Assembly: GCF_900111765.1 (NCBI RefSeq)
Contig: NZ_FOIB01000008.1
Coordinates: forward strand, 310,001 to 374,000
Length of the DNA stretch: 64,000 nucleotides
Reading direction: 5' to 3'
DNA from: Myxococcus fulvus
GTDB lineage: Bacteria > Myxococcota > Myxococcia > Myxococcales > Myxococcaceae
Part shown: positions 17,186 through 25,707 of the stretch, one piece after another
How the letters are laid out: each line of letters opens with the position of its first letter
How positions within the stretch are numbered: the first letter of the stretch is position 1
Notes under the pieces: model-generated
The model's database searches: none
What the model was told of the DNA's origin: nothing
What the model saw: only the letters and a program-made list of their open reading frames with translations
Position numbers and translations under genes: made by a program

Positions 17186-19048
17186 ATGCCGCACTCCCCG
17201 CGCTCCGTCCGTCGGTCCGTCACGCTGTTCCTCTTGTTGACCGCCGTGGGCCTGACGGGCCCCGGCTGTCGGCGCGCGGTGCGCACGGACCTGGGCGAGG
17301 ACCGCACGGTGGAGGCGGGTGTGCCCGTGACGTTGGGCTCCGAGGAGAAGGGCGCGCAGGCCCTCTCCTGGGATGTCGGCGACGGCACTCCCACGAAGCA
17401 AGGCGCCCAGCTGTCGCACGCCTTCGCGCGTCCCGGCGCGTACACCGTGCGCGCGCTGCACGAGGGCCAGGAGGTGGGGCGCGTGCGGCTCACCGTGGTG
17501 CCGCGTCCGTTGCTGCGCGCGGTGCCGGGTGAAGCGCAGACGGTGCTGTGGATGCCCCGGCTCCAGGGCAACGTGGAGCCGCTGGTGGACTTCCACGAGC
17601 GACTCATCGGCCCCGAGGAGGCGGAGGAGGCGCTGCGCGAGGCGCCCCTGGTGTCGCTCGTGTTGCAGAGCCTGACGCAGGGCTCGAGCGTCGTGGACCC
17701 GGAGGAGGGCTTCGGCCTGTTCATCCTGCCGGAGTTCGACGGCGTGGTGGCGGTGCTGGGCATCACGGAGCCCGACGCGGCGATGTCCGCGGTGGCGAGC
17801 GAGCTGGAGAGCTCCGGCCACCAGGTGATGCCCACCGATGATGGCGCCATGCGCGTGGTGCCGCAGGATGGCAGCGAGCCGATGCTGCTGTTCGTCGACC
17901 GGGGCTACCTGTACCTGGCGATTCCCGACGGGCCGGAGGAGGAGGACGACGAGGAGGGGGAGGAGGGCGTGCCGCTGGAGGTGCTCGCGGTGGAGCCGCC
18001 GCAGCCTGCCGTCGCGGACGTGCAGCTGGTGCGTCGGGCGGTGACGGGGCTGACGGGGCCCGGGATGTCCGAGGTGGCGCTGCTCAACGAGCTGCGTCCC
18101 AAGGTGGGCGAGGGGAATGTCTACCTGTACACGGGCGCGCCGAGGCTCGACGAGGGCGAGGAGGAGGGGCCGGTGCGGGGCTTCTTCGCCTCGATGACGG
18201 TGCGCCCCGAGCACGTGTCGCTGGATGGGTTCCTGTCGTCCACGCGTCCCCTGTTGCAGGGGGCGAGCGCGCCTCCGTCCGCGCTGATGGCGGAGAGCGG
18301 TTTGGGGCCGGTGGCCGCCGCGCAGCTCTCCGTGCCGCCCGAGGAGCTGGCGAAGCTGGCGTTCGGCGCGCCGGGCTCGCCGCGTCGCGAGCGGATGGTG
18401 GAGCGGTGGCGCGCGCGGGGGTTGGACGCGGAGGCGCTGTTGAAGGCGCTGCGTGGCGATGTCGCGATGCTGGTGTACTTCGATGCACCGGGTTTCCTGC
18501 GGCACTTCGTGCAGAACCAGCGGCCCGAGCCTCGGGGCACGGTCCTCATCGACGCGGGGCTGACGTCGGTGGAGCCGGTGCTGCGGCTGCTCGATGAGCG
18601 CGCGCAGGGCTCGTCGCTGCGCTTCGCGATGGAGAAGATTCCCGGCGGCCGGCTCTACAAGACGCTCCTGTGGGGGCAGCCGGTGCAACTGCGCATCGGC
18701 CCCGAGCGCGCCACGTTGATCGCCGGTACGCCGCTGGAGGGACGTCCTCGCGGCGATGTCGGCAAGTCGCTGCGCGAGCGCTTCGGCGGTGAGGCGTTCG
18801 GCGCGGGGCACCTGTCGGTGATGGCGGACCTGGGGCGGCTGCGCGCGGAACTGGATGCGCAGGAGTCGCTGCCGGGCGTGCCCGCGGAGCGACTGGCGTC
18901 GGCGCAGGCGCTCATCAAGGCGGTGCTGGAGGGCTTCACGCCGCTGGACTCGGGCTTCCTGGACTTCTCGCTGGCCGAGGGCGGCGCGCGGCTGAAGGGG
19001 AGTCTGCGATTGAGGGAGAACGCTCGCGCGGGCCAGGAGTGGAAGTGA
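17186..19048 (+). CDS. large exported lipoprotein-like protein with PKD-like domain
   Basis: A 620 aa protein with a long basic/hydrophobic signal and a Cys28 in GPGC that may be lipidated, though the lipobox is imperfect. Residues ~35-105 are PKD-like (WDVGDGTPTKQGAQLSHAFA), and a strongly acidic patch (EEEDDEEGEEG) lies near 250. The remaining ~500 residues match no family I recognise and are rich in short beta/helix alternations. The gene starts six bases after the barrel protein, completing a three-gene surface module. The last codons overlap the following moaD-moaE fusion gene by ten bases. Confidence 0.75.
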   Translation: MPHSPRSVRRSVTLFLLLTAVGLTGPGCRRAVRTDLGEDRTVEAGVPVTLGSEEKGAQALSWDVGDGTPTKQGAQLSHAFARPGAYTVRALHEGQEVGRVRLTVVPRPLLRAVPGEAQTVLWMPRLQGNVEPLVDFHERLIGPEEAEEALREAPLVSLVLQSLTQGSSVVDPEEGFGLFILPEFDGVVAVLGITEPDAAMSAVASELESSGHQVMPTDDGAMRVVPQDGSEPMLLFVDRGYLYLAIPDGPEEEDDEEGEEGVPLEVLAVEPPQPAVADVQLVRRAVTGLTGPGMSEVALLNELRPKVGEGNVYLYTGAPRLDEGEEEGPVRGFFASMTVRPEHVSLDGFLSSTRPLLQGASAPPSALMAESGLGPVAAAQLSVPPEELAKLAFGAPGSPRRERMVERWRARGLDAEALLKALRGDVAMLVYFDAPGFLRHFVQNQRPEPRGTVLIDAGLTSVEPVLRLLDERAQGSSLRFAMEKIPGGRLYKTLLWGQPVQLRIGPERATLIAGTPLEGRPRGDVGKSLRERFGGEAFGAGHLSVMADLGRLRAELDAQESLPGVPAERLASAQALIKAVLEGFTPLDSGFLDFSLAEGGARLKGSLRLRENARAGQEWK

Positions 19049-19719
19049 GTCCGGGCGGCGCCGTCACCGTGCTGTACTTCGCCGCCGCGAGGGAGCGCGC
19101 GGGGACGGCTCGGGAGCGCGTGGAGGTGCCCGAGGGCGCGACGGTGGGCGTGGTGCTCCAACTGCTCGCGGCGGCGCATCCAGGGCTCGCGCCGTTGTTG
19201 CCGCACCTGCGCGTGGCGGTGGACCAGGAGTTCGTGGGCGCGGAGTCGCCGGTGCGCGCGGGCGCGGAGGTGGCGTTGATTCCTCCCGTGGCGGGTGGCT
19301 CGCCGGGGTTGTTCCGCGTGGTGGAGCGGCCGCTGCGCTTGGAGGAGGTGGTGGAGGCGGTGGGGGGCGAGGCGTACGGCGGGCTCGTCACCTTCAGCGG
19401 CTCGGTGCGCGACGCGACGAAGGGGCGGCGCGTGTTGCGGCTGGAGTACGAGGCCTACGCGCCGATGGCCGAGAAGAAGCTGGCGGAGATTGGCGCGGAG
19501 GCCGCGACGTCATGGCCGGGCGTGCGGCTGGCCATCGTGCACCGCGTGGGCGTGTTGGTGCCGGGGGAGCTGGCGGTGGTCATCGCCGCCGCGGCGCCGC
19601 ATCGCAAGGAGGCGTTCCGGGGCTGTGAGCACGCCATCGAGCGGCTCAAGCAGGACGTGCCCATCTGGAAGAAGGAGTTCTTCGAGGATGGGGAGGTGTG
19701 GGTCGGCCTGGGGCCTTGA
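19039..19719 (+). CDS. molybdopterin synthase, MoaD-MoaE fusion (MoaX-type)
   Basis: A 226 aa fusion of the two molybdopterin synthase subunits, which convert cyclic pyranopterin monophosphate to molybdopterin. Residues 8-87 are the ubiquitin-like MoaD/ThiS domain ending in the GG (86-87) that must become a thiocarboxylate. MoaE follows from ~93, with the conserved HRKEAF and PIWKKE segments carrying the catalytic lysines. In M. tuberculosis MoaX, the fusion is cleaved after GG to release an active MoaD tail, so the same processing may be needed here. The GTG at 19039 (or 19045) is inside the end of the previous gene. A MoeB-type activating enzyme is encoded at 45716-46876. Confidence 0.92.
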   Translation: MEVSPGGAVTVLYFAAARERAGTARERVEVPEGATVGVVLQLLAAAHPGLAPLLPHLRVAVDQEFVGAESPVRAGAEVALIPPVAGGSPGLFRVVERPLRLEEVVEAVGGEAYGGLVTFSGSVRDATKGRRVLRLEYEAYAPMAEKKLAEIGAEAATSWPGVRLAIVHRVGVLVPGELAVVIAAAAPHRKEAFRGCEHAIERLKQDVPIWKKEFFEDGEVWVGLGP

Positions 19720-19727
19720 GGCCCGGG

Positions 19728-20396
19728 TCAGCGCATCCGGAAGCTGGCGGGGATGTTGACCTCGGGGCCCGCGTCCGCCGCCTGCTGCTGCTCGCGCTCC
19801 GCGTCGGTGATGGGGCGCATGGGGGTATCCAGGCCCATGGCCTTGCGACGCGCGGCCTCCTTCTCGGCGGCGAGCTGGAGGGCGCGGGCGTTGGACTCGG
19901 CGGCGCGCTCGGGTGTGGGGCCCGCGATGAGGAAGCCCACGGGCAGGCTCAGGAAGAGCAGGCCGACGATGGCGAGCCAGCCCATGTCCTTCCACTGGAG
20001 TGGTCCGACGCGCTCCTTCACGACGGAGCCCTGGACGAGCAGGGACAGCTGTCCCTCGGTGAGGCGCAGCGTCATGCCGTCCGTGAGTGTCACGGAGGCG
20101 CGGCCCTGGTCCTGGACGCGCTGGGAGTCGGGGACGGCGGTGAAGGCGTCGCCGCGCTGCTTGTGCTCGACCTGGACCTTGGGGGGCAGGTGGATGCGCC
20201 AGCCGCGCTCGGTGCGCTCGGCCATCAGGAACGGCTCTTCCGGGAGGGTGAAGCCGTAGAGGGGCAGGGGCGCCTTCTCGTCCGGCGCGGCGTGGACCCG
20301 CGTCTGCTCGCGCCCGTAGCTCCAGGCCTCGGCCAGGTTCTCGCCCCAGTACAGCTCGAAGTACAGCCCGCCGTCCGCCTTGGCCTTGGTGCTCAT
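19728..20396 (-). CDS. membrane protein with FHA/gliding-protein-like N-terminal domain
   Basis: Protein of 222 aa from ATG 20396 (in-frame ATGs further upstream at 20411 and 20441 are possible). The N-terminal ~120 residues are beta-rich (GLYFELYWGENLAEAWSYGR ... LRLTEGQLSLLVQGS) and resemble the FHA-like N-domain of myxobacterial AgmX/GltJ-type proteins. One TM helix (WLAIVGLLFLSLPVGFLIAG) follows, then a charged Ala/Gln-rich tail of ~60 residues. It ends eight bases from the convergent MoaD-MoaE gene. It could be a truncated relative of the long gliding proteins; the function is unproven. Confidence 0.68.
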   Translation of the reverse strand: MSTKAKADGGLYFELYWGENLAEAWSYGREQTRVHAAPDEKAPLPLYGFTLPEEPFLMAERTERGWRIHLPPKVQVEHKQRGDAFTAVPDSQRVQDQGRASVTLTDGMTLRLTEGQLSLLVQGSVVKERVGPLQWKDMGWLAIVGLLFLSLPVGFLIAGPTPERAAESNARALQLAAEKEAARRKAMGLDTPMRPITDAEREQQQAADAGPEVNIPASFRMR

Positions 20397-20512
20397 CTCG
20401 CGCGTAAGCATATGCGTCCCGCCGCCTGTCGGCCGCATCATCGGGCCCGGAAGCCCACAGGTGGACAGGAAGCGTCCGCCCGCCTGCCCGACAACCGGGA
20501 GAGGGTCGCGGT

Positions 20513-20532
20513 TCCCTGACGGTGCTCAGGGA
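20513..20532 (-). terminator. small hairpin downstream of the second M50 protease gene
   Basis: TCCCTGA and TCAGGGA pair perfectly around a 6-base loop, 120 bases after the protease stop and 117 before the next start. There is no T-run. It is either a weak terminator or a leader structure. Confidence 0.25.
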
Positions 20533-20653
20533 GCAGGGGAGGGGCGTGCTTCGTCACTCGGACCGAGGCTCGATGGGGCCCCGGGAACGCCATCGGCGAG
20601 ATTGCGCGCTCAGCCCGCCATTCCGCCCATCACCGTGAGACCGTGGTCGGTGC

Positions 20654-22429
20654 TCAGGCTGTCGTCCTGCCCATCACCGAGGGGCCGCTGGAGGAGGGGG
20701 AGTCCTTCGTTCCTGACTCGGCGGGTGGCGGAGGTTGGGGCGCTGGTGGGGGGCTCGCCGTGGGAGGCGGCGGCGACGACGGGCTCGCCGCGGGTGCGGG
20801 TGAGCCCGTGGCGGACGTTCCCGAGGGCGGTGTCTGTGTCGCGGGAGGGGTAGGCGGGAGGTTCGATGATGCGCTCGCTGGCGTCGCGGCATTCGCTGGC
20901 GAACCTGTCGCCCCGGGTGCCGTGGCCGGTGTTCCCGTGGGAGGCTGCGCTCCCACAGCGGGTGTTGCTCCTGTGCCGCTGGTTCCGGCCGGATTGAGCG
21001 CGCTCGCAGCTCCGGAGACAGGTGCCGTCACGCCGCGAGCCTCAGCTCCAGCCGGTGCGCCTGTCGCAGGGGCTGGCACGCCGCGAGCTTCAGCCGGCGT
21101 GCCAGTCGCAGTCGCTGGCACGGAGGGCACGGCTTGTGTTCCTGATGCAGGTGTTGCTCCGGAGCCGGCGACGGGCGGAGCCACGGGGCCTCCAGGGACC
21201 GTGCCGCCCGGTATCGCTGTCGTGGGAAGCGCCGTTCCCGCGGGTGCACCGCTGCCTGGTGCGGTCGCTCCCGTTGACGCTCCGATGGGCGGTGCACTCG
21301 CTCCCGTCGTGGCGGTCGCTCCGGCCGCGGGCGCGACGCCCGGTGCCCCCGTGGTGCCATCGGGGCCCGTCGCCGCGGGTGACACGGACTCCGACTTGAA
21401 TCGCTCGGGCAGTGCCCCGCGAATCTCCGCGAACGCCACCGCGACGATGACCGTCGCGCTCGCGAGGAACCCCACCGTCTGCGCCACCGTCTCCACGCGA
21501 GGCGGCAGCTTGCGACCACTCACCGCCTCCACCATCAGCAACACCACCCGCCCACCATCCAGCCCCGGAATCGGCAACAACGTCAGCAGCGCGAGCGCCA
21601 GCGACGCGGCCACCAGCGCCCGCAGCACCGAGTCCAATCCCGACGACGCCGCATCGGACGACTCCTGCCGCACCAGCGCCCCCGGGCCCGTCGGTCCACC
21701 CCGCGCCTGCTCTCCCTTCGCCAGCCGCGTGAACATCGTCACGCCCTCGGCAGCGAGGTTCATCGTGTGCACCGTCGCGTGCCTCAGCGCCTCGCCCGGC
21801 GCATGCGTGCGGTACACGTACTGCTGGCTCACGCCGATGCGCCCCTCGCCACGCTCGTCCGCGCGCGGACGCACCGTCACCGTGCGCTGCTCGCCGTGCC
21901 GGTCCACCCGCAGCTCCAGCGTGCTGCCCACGCCCACCGCCACCTTCTCCACGAACTCCGTCCAGGTGCGCAGCGCCTGTCCGTTCACCGAGTCGATGCG
22001 GTCCCCAGGCAGCAACTGTGCCCGCGCCGCCTCCGAGCCCGGCCGCACCGTGCCCACCGTCAGCGGCACCACCACGTGTGTCCCCGACGTGTAGAGCGCG
22101 AACAGCACACCCAGCGCGAACAGGTAGTTGGACAGCGGCCCCGCCAGGATGATGAGCGCGCGCCGCAAGGGTCCCAGCGTCCGGAAGCTCGCGGCCTCCG
22201 CGACCTCCGAGCGGTGGGGATTCATCCCCTGGATGTGCACCGTGGCGCCCAGCGGCACCGCGCCCACGACGAACTGCGTCCCCCCCAAGCGGAAGGACGC
22301 CATGGGCGGACCGAAGCCGAACACGAAGCGGGGCACCCGCACCCCGAGCAGCCGCGCGGCGACGAGGTGCCCCAGCTCATGCAGGGCCAACAGCCCACCG
22401 AGGGCCAGCAGGACGAGCGCGTAGTGCAT
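20654..22429 (-). CDS. site-2 (M50) metalloprotease with long low-complexity C-terminal tail
   Basis: A 591 aa intramembrane protease. Zinc motif HELGH lies at 17-21 in the first TM helix, one PDZ domain follows (VRPGSEAARAQLLPGDRIDS), and the second metal motif is LLPIPGLDGG. After the last TM helix, at about 346, comes a ~245-residue tail made almost only of Ala, Pro, Gly, Thr, Ser and Val, with near-repeats such as TPAEARGVPAP and PAGAEARGVTAP. Family members normally end shortly after the second motif. The start is supported by the position of the first helix. The Nudix gene ends 15 bases upstream, so the two may be co-transcribed. The tail may be a flexible periplasmic or cytoplasmic linker; its role is unknown. 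Confidence 0.88.
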   Translation of the reverse strand: MHYALVLLALGGLLALHELGHLVAARLLGVRVPRFVFGFGPPMASFRLGGTQFVVGAVPLGATVHIQGMNPHRSEVAEAASFRTLGPLRRALIILAGPLSNYLFALGVLFALYTSGTHVVVPLTVGTVRPGSEAARAQLLPGDRIDSVNGQALRTWTEFVEKVAVGVGSTLELRVDRHGEQRTVTVRPRADERGEGRIGVSQQYVYRTHAPGEALRHATVHTMNLAAEGVTMFTRLAKGEQARGGPTGPGALVRQESSDAASSGLDSVLRALVAASLALALLTLLPIPGLDGGRVVLLMVEAVSGRKLPPRVETVAQTVGFLASATVIVAVAFAEIRGALPERFKSESVSPAATGPDGTTGAPGVAPAAGATATTGASAPPIGASTGATAPGSGAPAGTALPTTAIPGGTVPGGPVAPPVAGSGATPASGTQAVPSVPATATGTPAEARGVPAPATGAPAGAEARGVTAPVSGAASALNPAGTSGTGATPAVGAQPPTGTPATAPGATGSPANAATPASASSNLPPTPPATQTPPSGTSATGSPAPAASPSSPPPPTASPPPAPQPPPPAESGTKDSPSSSGPSVMGRTTA

Positions 22430-22444
22430 CCTGGACGGCGCTCC

Positions 22445-22867
22445 CTACAGCTTCCGCCGCTGCCCGGTCTGCTTGTACGTCCGGTAGTCGGAGAGGATGG
22501 TTCCGTGGTCGAAGCACAGGTCCTGGGGCAGCGCGTCCAGCGCGAACGTGCGCGCCTCCGCCGCGTCATCCGAGCCCTTCGGCTCACCGTCCGCCGTGCC
22601 GATGTACACCGTCGACAGCGTGTGCTGCCGCGGGTCCCTCTTCGGGTCCGAGTACGTGAAGAACTGCTCCACCAGCTTCACCTCCAGCCCCGTCTCCTCC
22701 TTGACCTCCCGGATGGCCGCCGCGTCCAGGGGCTCACCCTCGTCCACGAATCCCCCCGGCAGCGCCCAGCCGATGGGCGGGTTCGCGCGGCGGATGAGGA
22801 CGATGCGTCCACCGGCCAGCTCGATGATGCAGTCCACGGTGGGCTTGGGGTTGCGGTATTCGGGCAT
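22445..22867 (-). CDS. Nudix hydrolase
   Basis: Protein of 140 aa from ATG 22867. The Nudix box is perfect ([20 protein letters not shown] then TGL, matching Gx5Ex7REUxEExGU), so it should hydrolyse a nucleoside diphosphate linked to another moiety with Mg. The preceding WALPGG element and the flanking beta strands fit ADP-ribose or house-cleaning members. A longer in-frame start at 22993 adds 42 residues of non-family sequence and overlaps the divergent lipoprotein gene, so it was rejected. Confidence 0.9.
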   Translation of the reverse strand: MPEYRNPKPTVDCIIELAGGRIVLIRRANPPIGWALPGGFVDEGEPLDAAAIREVKEETGLEVKLVEQFFTYSDPKRDPRQHTLSTVYIGTADGEPKGSDDAAEARTFALDALPQDLCFDHGTILSDYRTYKQTGQRRKL

Positions 22868-22925
22868 GGAGGCCACTCTAACCCCGACCGCCACGAGCGC
22901 ACTGCACTCGATGCATTCGTGGGGT

Positions 22926-23417
22926 ATGGTGCGCCCCGTGTCCACCCCGAGACGCTTCCGCCTGCTCGTGCCCGCCCTCCTCGTGAGCGCCATGTCGGGC
23001 TGCCTGCCCTTCGTCCAGGAAGCGGGCGACTACGAGTTCACTCCCGTGGAGATCTTCCGCGACGACTGCGGCCTCTACGACGCCAACCGCGACTTGTTCC
23101 GCGGCAGCCTGCAGGTCACCGGCCGCGTGGTGCGCCTGAACTTCGGGCTGCTCGACACGCAGCTCATCGGCTACTTCCTCGCCGAGGGCGATGACTTCGC
23201 CATCGACGGCACCACCATCAACGCCGCCACGCCCGTGCGCGGGGTGGACTGTCTGCTGGATGAAGCCAGCATCCACATCGACGCGACGACGCAGTGCGAG
23301 ACGCGCTTCGACGGGGCGATGCGGGTGCGCTACGCCTCCGAGCAGCGGCCCGCCGAGTGCGCGTGCGAGCTGTGGATGCGTTTTGAAGCCGTCAAGGAAG
23401 CGAACCGCTGCGAATAG
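22926..23417 (+). CDS. small hypothetical lipoprotein
   Basis: A 163 aa protein with a typical signal peptide and lipobox AMSGC (Cys26). The mature part has several Cys (DDCGLYD, VDCLLDE, TQCETRF, ECACELW) that could form disulfides in the periplasm or outer membrane. No family is recognised. It is divergent from the Nudix gene, with 58 bases between starts, and followed by acs. Confidence 0.75.
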   Translation: MVRPVSTPRRFRLLVPALLVSAMSGCLPFVQEAGDYEFTPVEIFRDDCGLYDANRDLFRGSLQVTGRVVRLNFGLLDTQLIGYFLAEGDDFAIDGTTINAATPVRGVDCLLDEASIHIDATTQCETRFDGAMRVRYASEQRPAECACELWMRFEAVKEANRCE

Positions 23418-23484
23418 CGTGCTTGAGCCCGGCCTCCGGGGTTCCTAGAACAGAGGGGTTGTCGCCCACTCTGCGGAGGAGCCC

Positions 23485-25440
23485 ATGGCTGAAACGCAGC
23501 AAGAAATCTCCTCGGTCCTGACCGAGACCCGCGTCTTCCCACCGCCCCAGGAGTTCTCCCAGCGTGCTCACCTGAAGAGCATGGAGGACTACCAGCGGCT
23601 GTGGGACGAAGCCGCCCGCAATCCGGACAAGTACTGGGGCGAGCGCGCTCGCGAGGAGCTCTACTGGAAGGAGCCCTTCCAGACGGTGCTCGACTGGAAG
23701 CCGCCGCACGCGCGCTGGTTCGTCGAGGGGCGCACCAACCTGGCCTACAACTGTCTGGACCGGCACCTGGCCACGCGCCGCGACAAGCCCGCCATCCTCT
23801 TCGAGGGCGAGCCCGGAGACCGGCGCACGCTCACCTACGGTCAGCTGGCCGTGGAGGTGAACCGGCTGGCCAACGGGCTGAAGTCCCTGGGCGTCAAGAA
23901 GGGAGATCGCGTGGGCATCTACCTGCCCATGGTGCCCGAGGCCGCGGTGGCGATGCTGGCGTGCGCGCGCATCGGCGCGGTGCACTCGGTGGTGTTTGGC
24001 GGCTTCTCCACGGAGGCGCTCCAGGAGCGCATGAAGGACGCGGGCGCCAAGGTGGTGCTCACCGCGGACGGCGGCTGGCGCAAGGGCGCGGTGGTGCCGC
24101 TGCTCAAGAACGTGGAGGCCGCGCTGAAGAACATGCCCAGCGTGGAGAAGGTGGTGGTGGCGCGCCGCACCGGGGACGCGCTGGCGCTCACCGACTCGCG
24201 CATGGTGGCGTGGGACGTGCTCGTCAACGGCCAGTCCGACACGTGCGAGCCGGAGTGGGTGGAGAGCGAGCACCCGCTGTTCATCCTCTACACCTCCGGC
24301 TCCACCGGGAAGCCCAAGGGCGTGCTGCACACCACCGCGGGCTATGCGGTCGTCGCCTCGCTCACCACGCGCTGGGTGTTCGACTTGCGCGAGGACGACG
24401 TCTACTGGTGCACCGCCGACGTGGGCTGGGTGACGGGCCACAGCTACGTCGTCTACGGGCCGCTGATGAACGGCGCCACCACCGTCATCTATGAGGGCGC
24501 GCCCACGCACCCGGGGCCGGACCGCTTCTGGGACATCATCGAGCGCTACAAGGCCACCATCCTCTACACCGCGCCCACCGCCATCCGCGCCTTCATGCGC
24601 TTGGGCGACGAGTACCCGCGCAAGAAGAACCTGTCCTCGCTGCGGTTGTTGGGCAGCGTGGGCGAGCCCATCAACCCCGAGGCGTGGATGTGGTACCGCG
24701 ACGTCATCGGCCAGGGCCGCTGCCCCGTCGTGGACACGTGGTGGCAGACGGAGACGGGCGGCATCATGATTTCGCCGCTGCCGGGCGCCACGCCCACCAA
24801 GCCGGGCTCGGCCACGCTGCCCTTGCCGGGCATCCACGCCGAGATTCTCGACCGCGCGGGCAACCCGGTGCCGAAGGGGCAGGGTGGCCTGCTCTTCGTC
24901 ACCCGGCCGTGGCCCTCCATGCTGCGCACCGTGTACGGAGACCCGGACCGCTACGTGCGCACGTACTTCAGCGAGCTGCCCGGCAAGTACTTCACCGGCG
25001 ACGGCGCGCGCACGGACATGGATGGCTACTTCTGGTTGATGGGCCGCGTGGACGACGTCGTCAACGTCGCGGGCCACCGCCTGGGCACCGCCGAGGTGGA
25101 GAGCGCGCTCGTCGCCCACAAGCTCGTGTCCGAGGCCGCCGTCGTGGGCCGCCCCGATGACCTCAAGGGCACGGCGCTGGTGGCCTTCGTCACGCTCAAG
25201 CAGGGCAATGCGCCCTCGCCGGAGCTCAAGAAGGAACTGGCCCAGCACGTCTCGAAGGAGATTGGCGCCATCGCCCGGCCGGATGAGATTCGCTTCGCGG
25301 AGGCGCTGCCCAAGACACGCTCCGGGAAGATCATGCGGCGGCTGCTGCGCGACGTCGCCGCGGGCAAGCAGGCGTCTGGCGACACCACCACGCTCGAGGA
25401 CCTCAATGTCCTCGCGGCGCTCCAGCAGAACGACGAGTAG
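23485..25440 (+). CDS. acs: acetyl-CoA synthetase
   Basis: AMP-forming acetate-CoA ligase of 651 aa, the usual length. It makes acetyl-CoA from acetate, ATP and CoA via acetyl-AMP. The ANL-family phosphate loop [12 protein letters not shown] is present, as are WWQTETGG and the C-terminal [11 protein letters not shown] with the Lys whose acetylation switches the enzyme off in other bacteria. The start has GCGGAGGAGCCC directly upstream. It is transcribed alone, with a hairpin terminator 12 bases after the stop. Confidence 0.96.
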   Translation: MAETQQEISSVLTETRVFPPPQEFSQRAHLKSMEDYQRLWDEAARNPDKYWGERAREELYWKEPFQTVLDWKPPHARWFVEGRTNLAYNCLDRHLATRRDKPAILFEGEPGDRRTLTYGQLAVEVNRLANGLKSLGVKKGDRVGIYLPMVPEAAVAMLACARIGAVHSVVFGGFSTEALQERMKDAGAKVVLTADGGWRKGAVVPLLKNVEAALKNMPSVEKVVVARRTGDALALTDSRMVAWDVLVNGQSDTCEPEWVESEHPLFILYTSGSTGKPKGVLHTTAGYAVVASLTTRWVFDLREDDVYWCTADVGWVTGHSYVVYGPLMNGATTVIYEGAPTHPGPDRFWDIIERYKATILYTAPTAIRAFMRLGDEYPRKKNLSSLRLLGSVGEPINPEAWMWYRDVIGQGRCPVVDTWWQTETGGIMISPLPGATPTKPGSATLPLPGIHAEILDRAGNPVPKGQGGLLFVTRPWPSMLRTVYGDPDRYVRTYFSELPGKYFTGDGARTDMDGYFWLMGRVDDVVNVAGHRLGTAEVESALVAHKLVSEAAVVGRPDDLKGTALVAFVTLKQGNAPSPELKKELAQHVSKEIGAIARPDEIRFAEALPKTRSGKIMRRLLRDVAAGKQASGDTTTLEDLNVLAALQQNDE

Positions 25441-25451
25441 CGCGGGGAGGC

Positions 25452-25481
25452 GCGGAGGGTCCCTCGCGGCCCTCCGCTTCT
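25452..25481 (+). terminator. intrinsic-type terminator after acs
   Basis: GCGGAGGG (25452-25459) and CCCTCCGC (25470-25477) form a perfect 8-bp stem with a 10-base loop, followed by TTCT. It is 12 bases after the acs stop. Confidence 0.6.
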
Positions 25482-25609
25482 CACGGTGGATGTGTCACGT
25501 CGTGTTACAACGACAGGACTCCGAAGGTTTGAAACGCAATCGGATTTCACCCAACGTATGAAGGTTGGTCCGCACTCATAATTCGAAATATCCGGGTGTT
25601 GAGGAGTTG

Positions 25610-25638
25610 TTGACACTGGAAAGATGCAGGGGCATTAA
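25610..25638 (+). promoter_or_regulatory. sigma-70-like promoter upstream of the alpha-oxoamine synthase gene
   Basis: TTGACA (25610-25615) is a perfect -35 box, separated by exactly 17 bases from CATTAA (25633-25638), a weaker -10 match. It lies in an unusually AT-rich patch, 70 bases before the ATG at 25708. The rest of the 25482-25707 gap holds nothing else I can support. Confidence 0.5.
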
Positions 25639-25707
25639 AGGCCGCGCTCACCCCCCCGAGCGCGACGTGCCAGGTCCTGTTCCAGCGTCGTTCCCCCTCC
25701 CCCTCGG

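Noticed and set aside
15731-18811. A 1026-codon open frame on the minus strand, antisense to several genes
   Set aside because: Its product is Arg/His/Gln/Ala-rich with no domain, and the plus strand carries clear signal peptides and barrel strands. It is a high-GC shadow.
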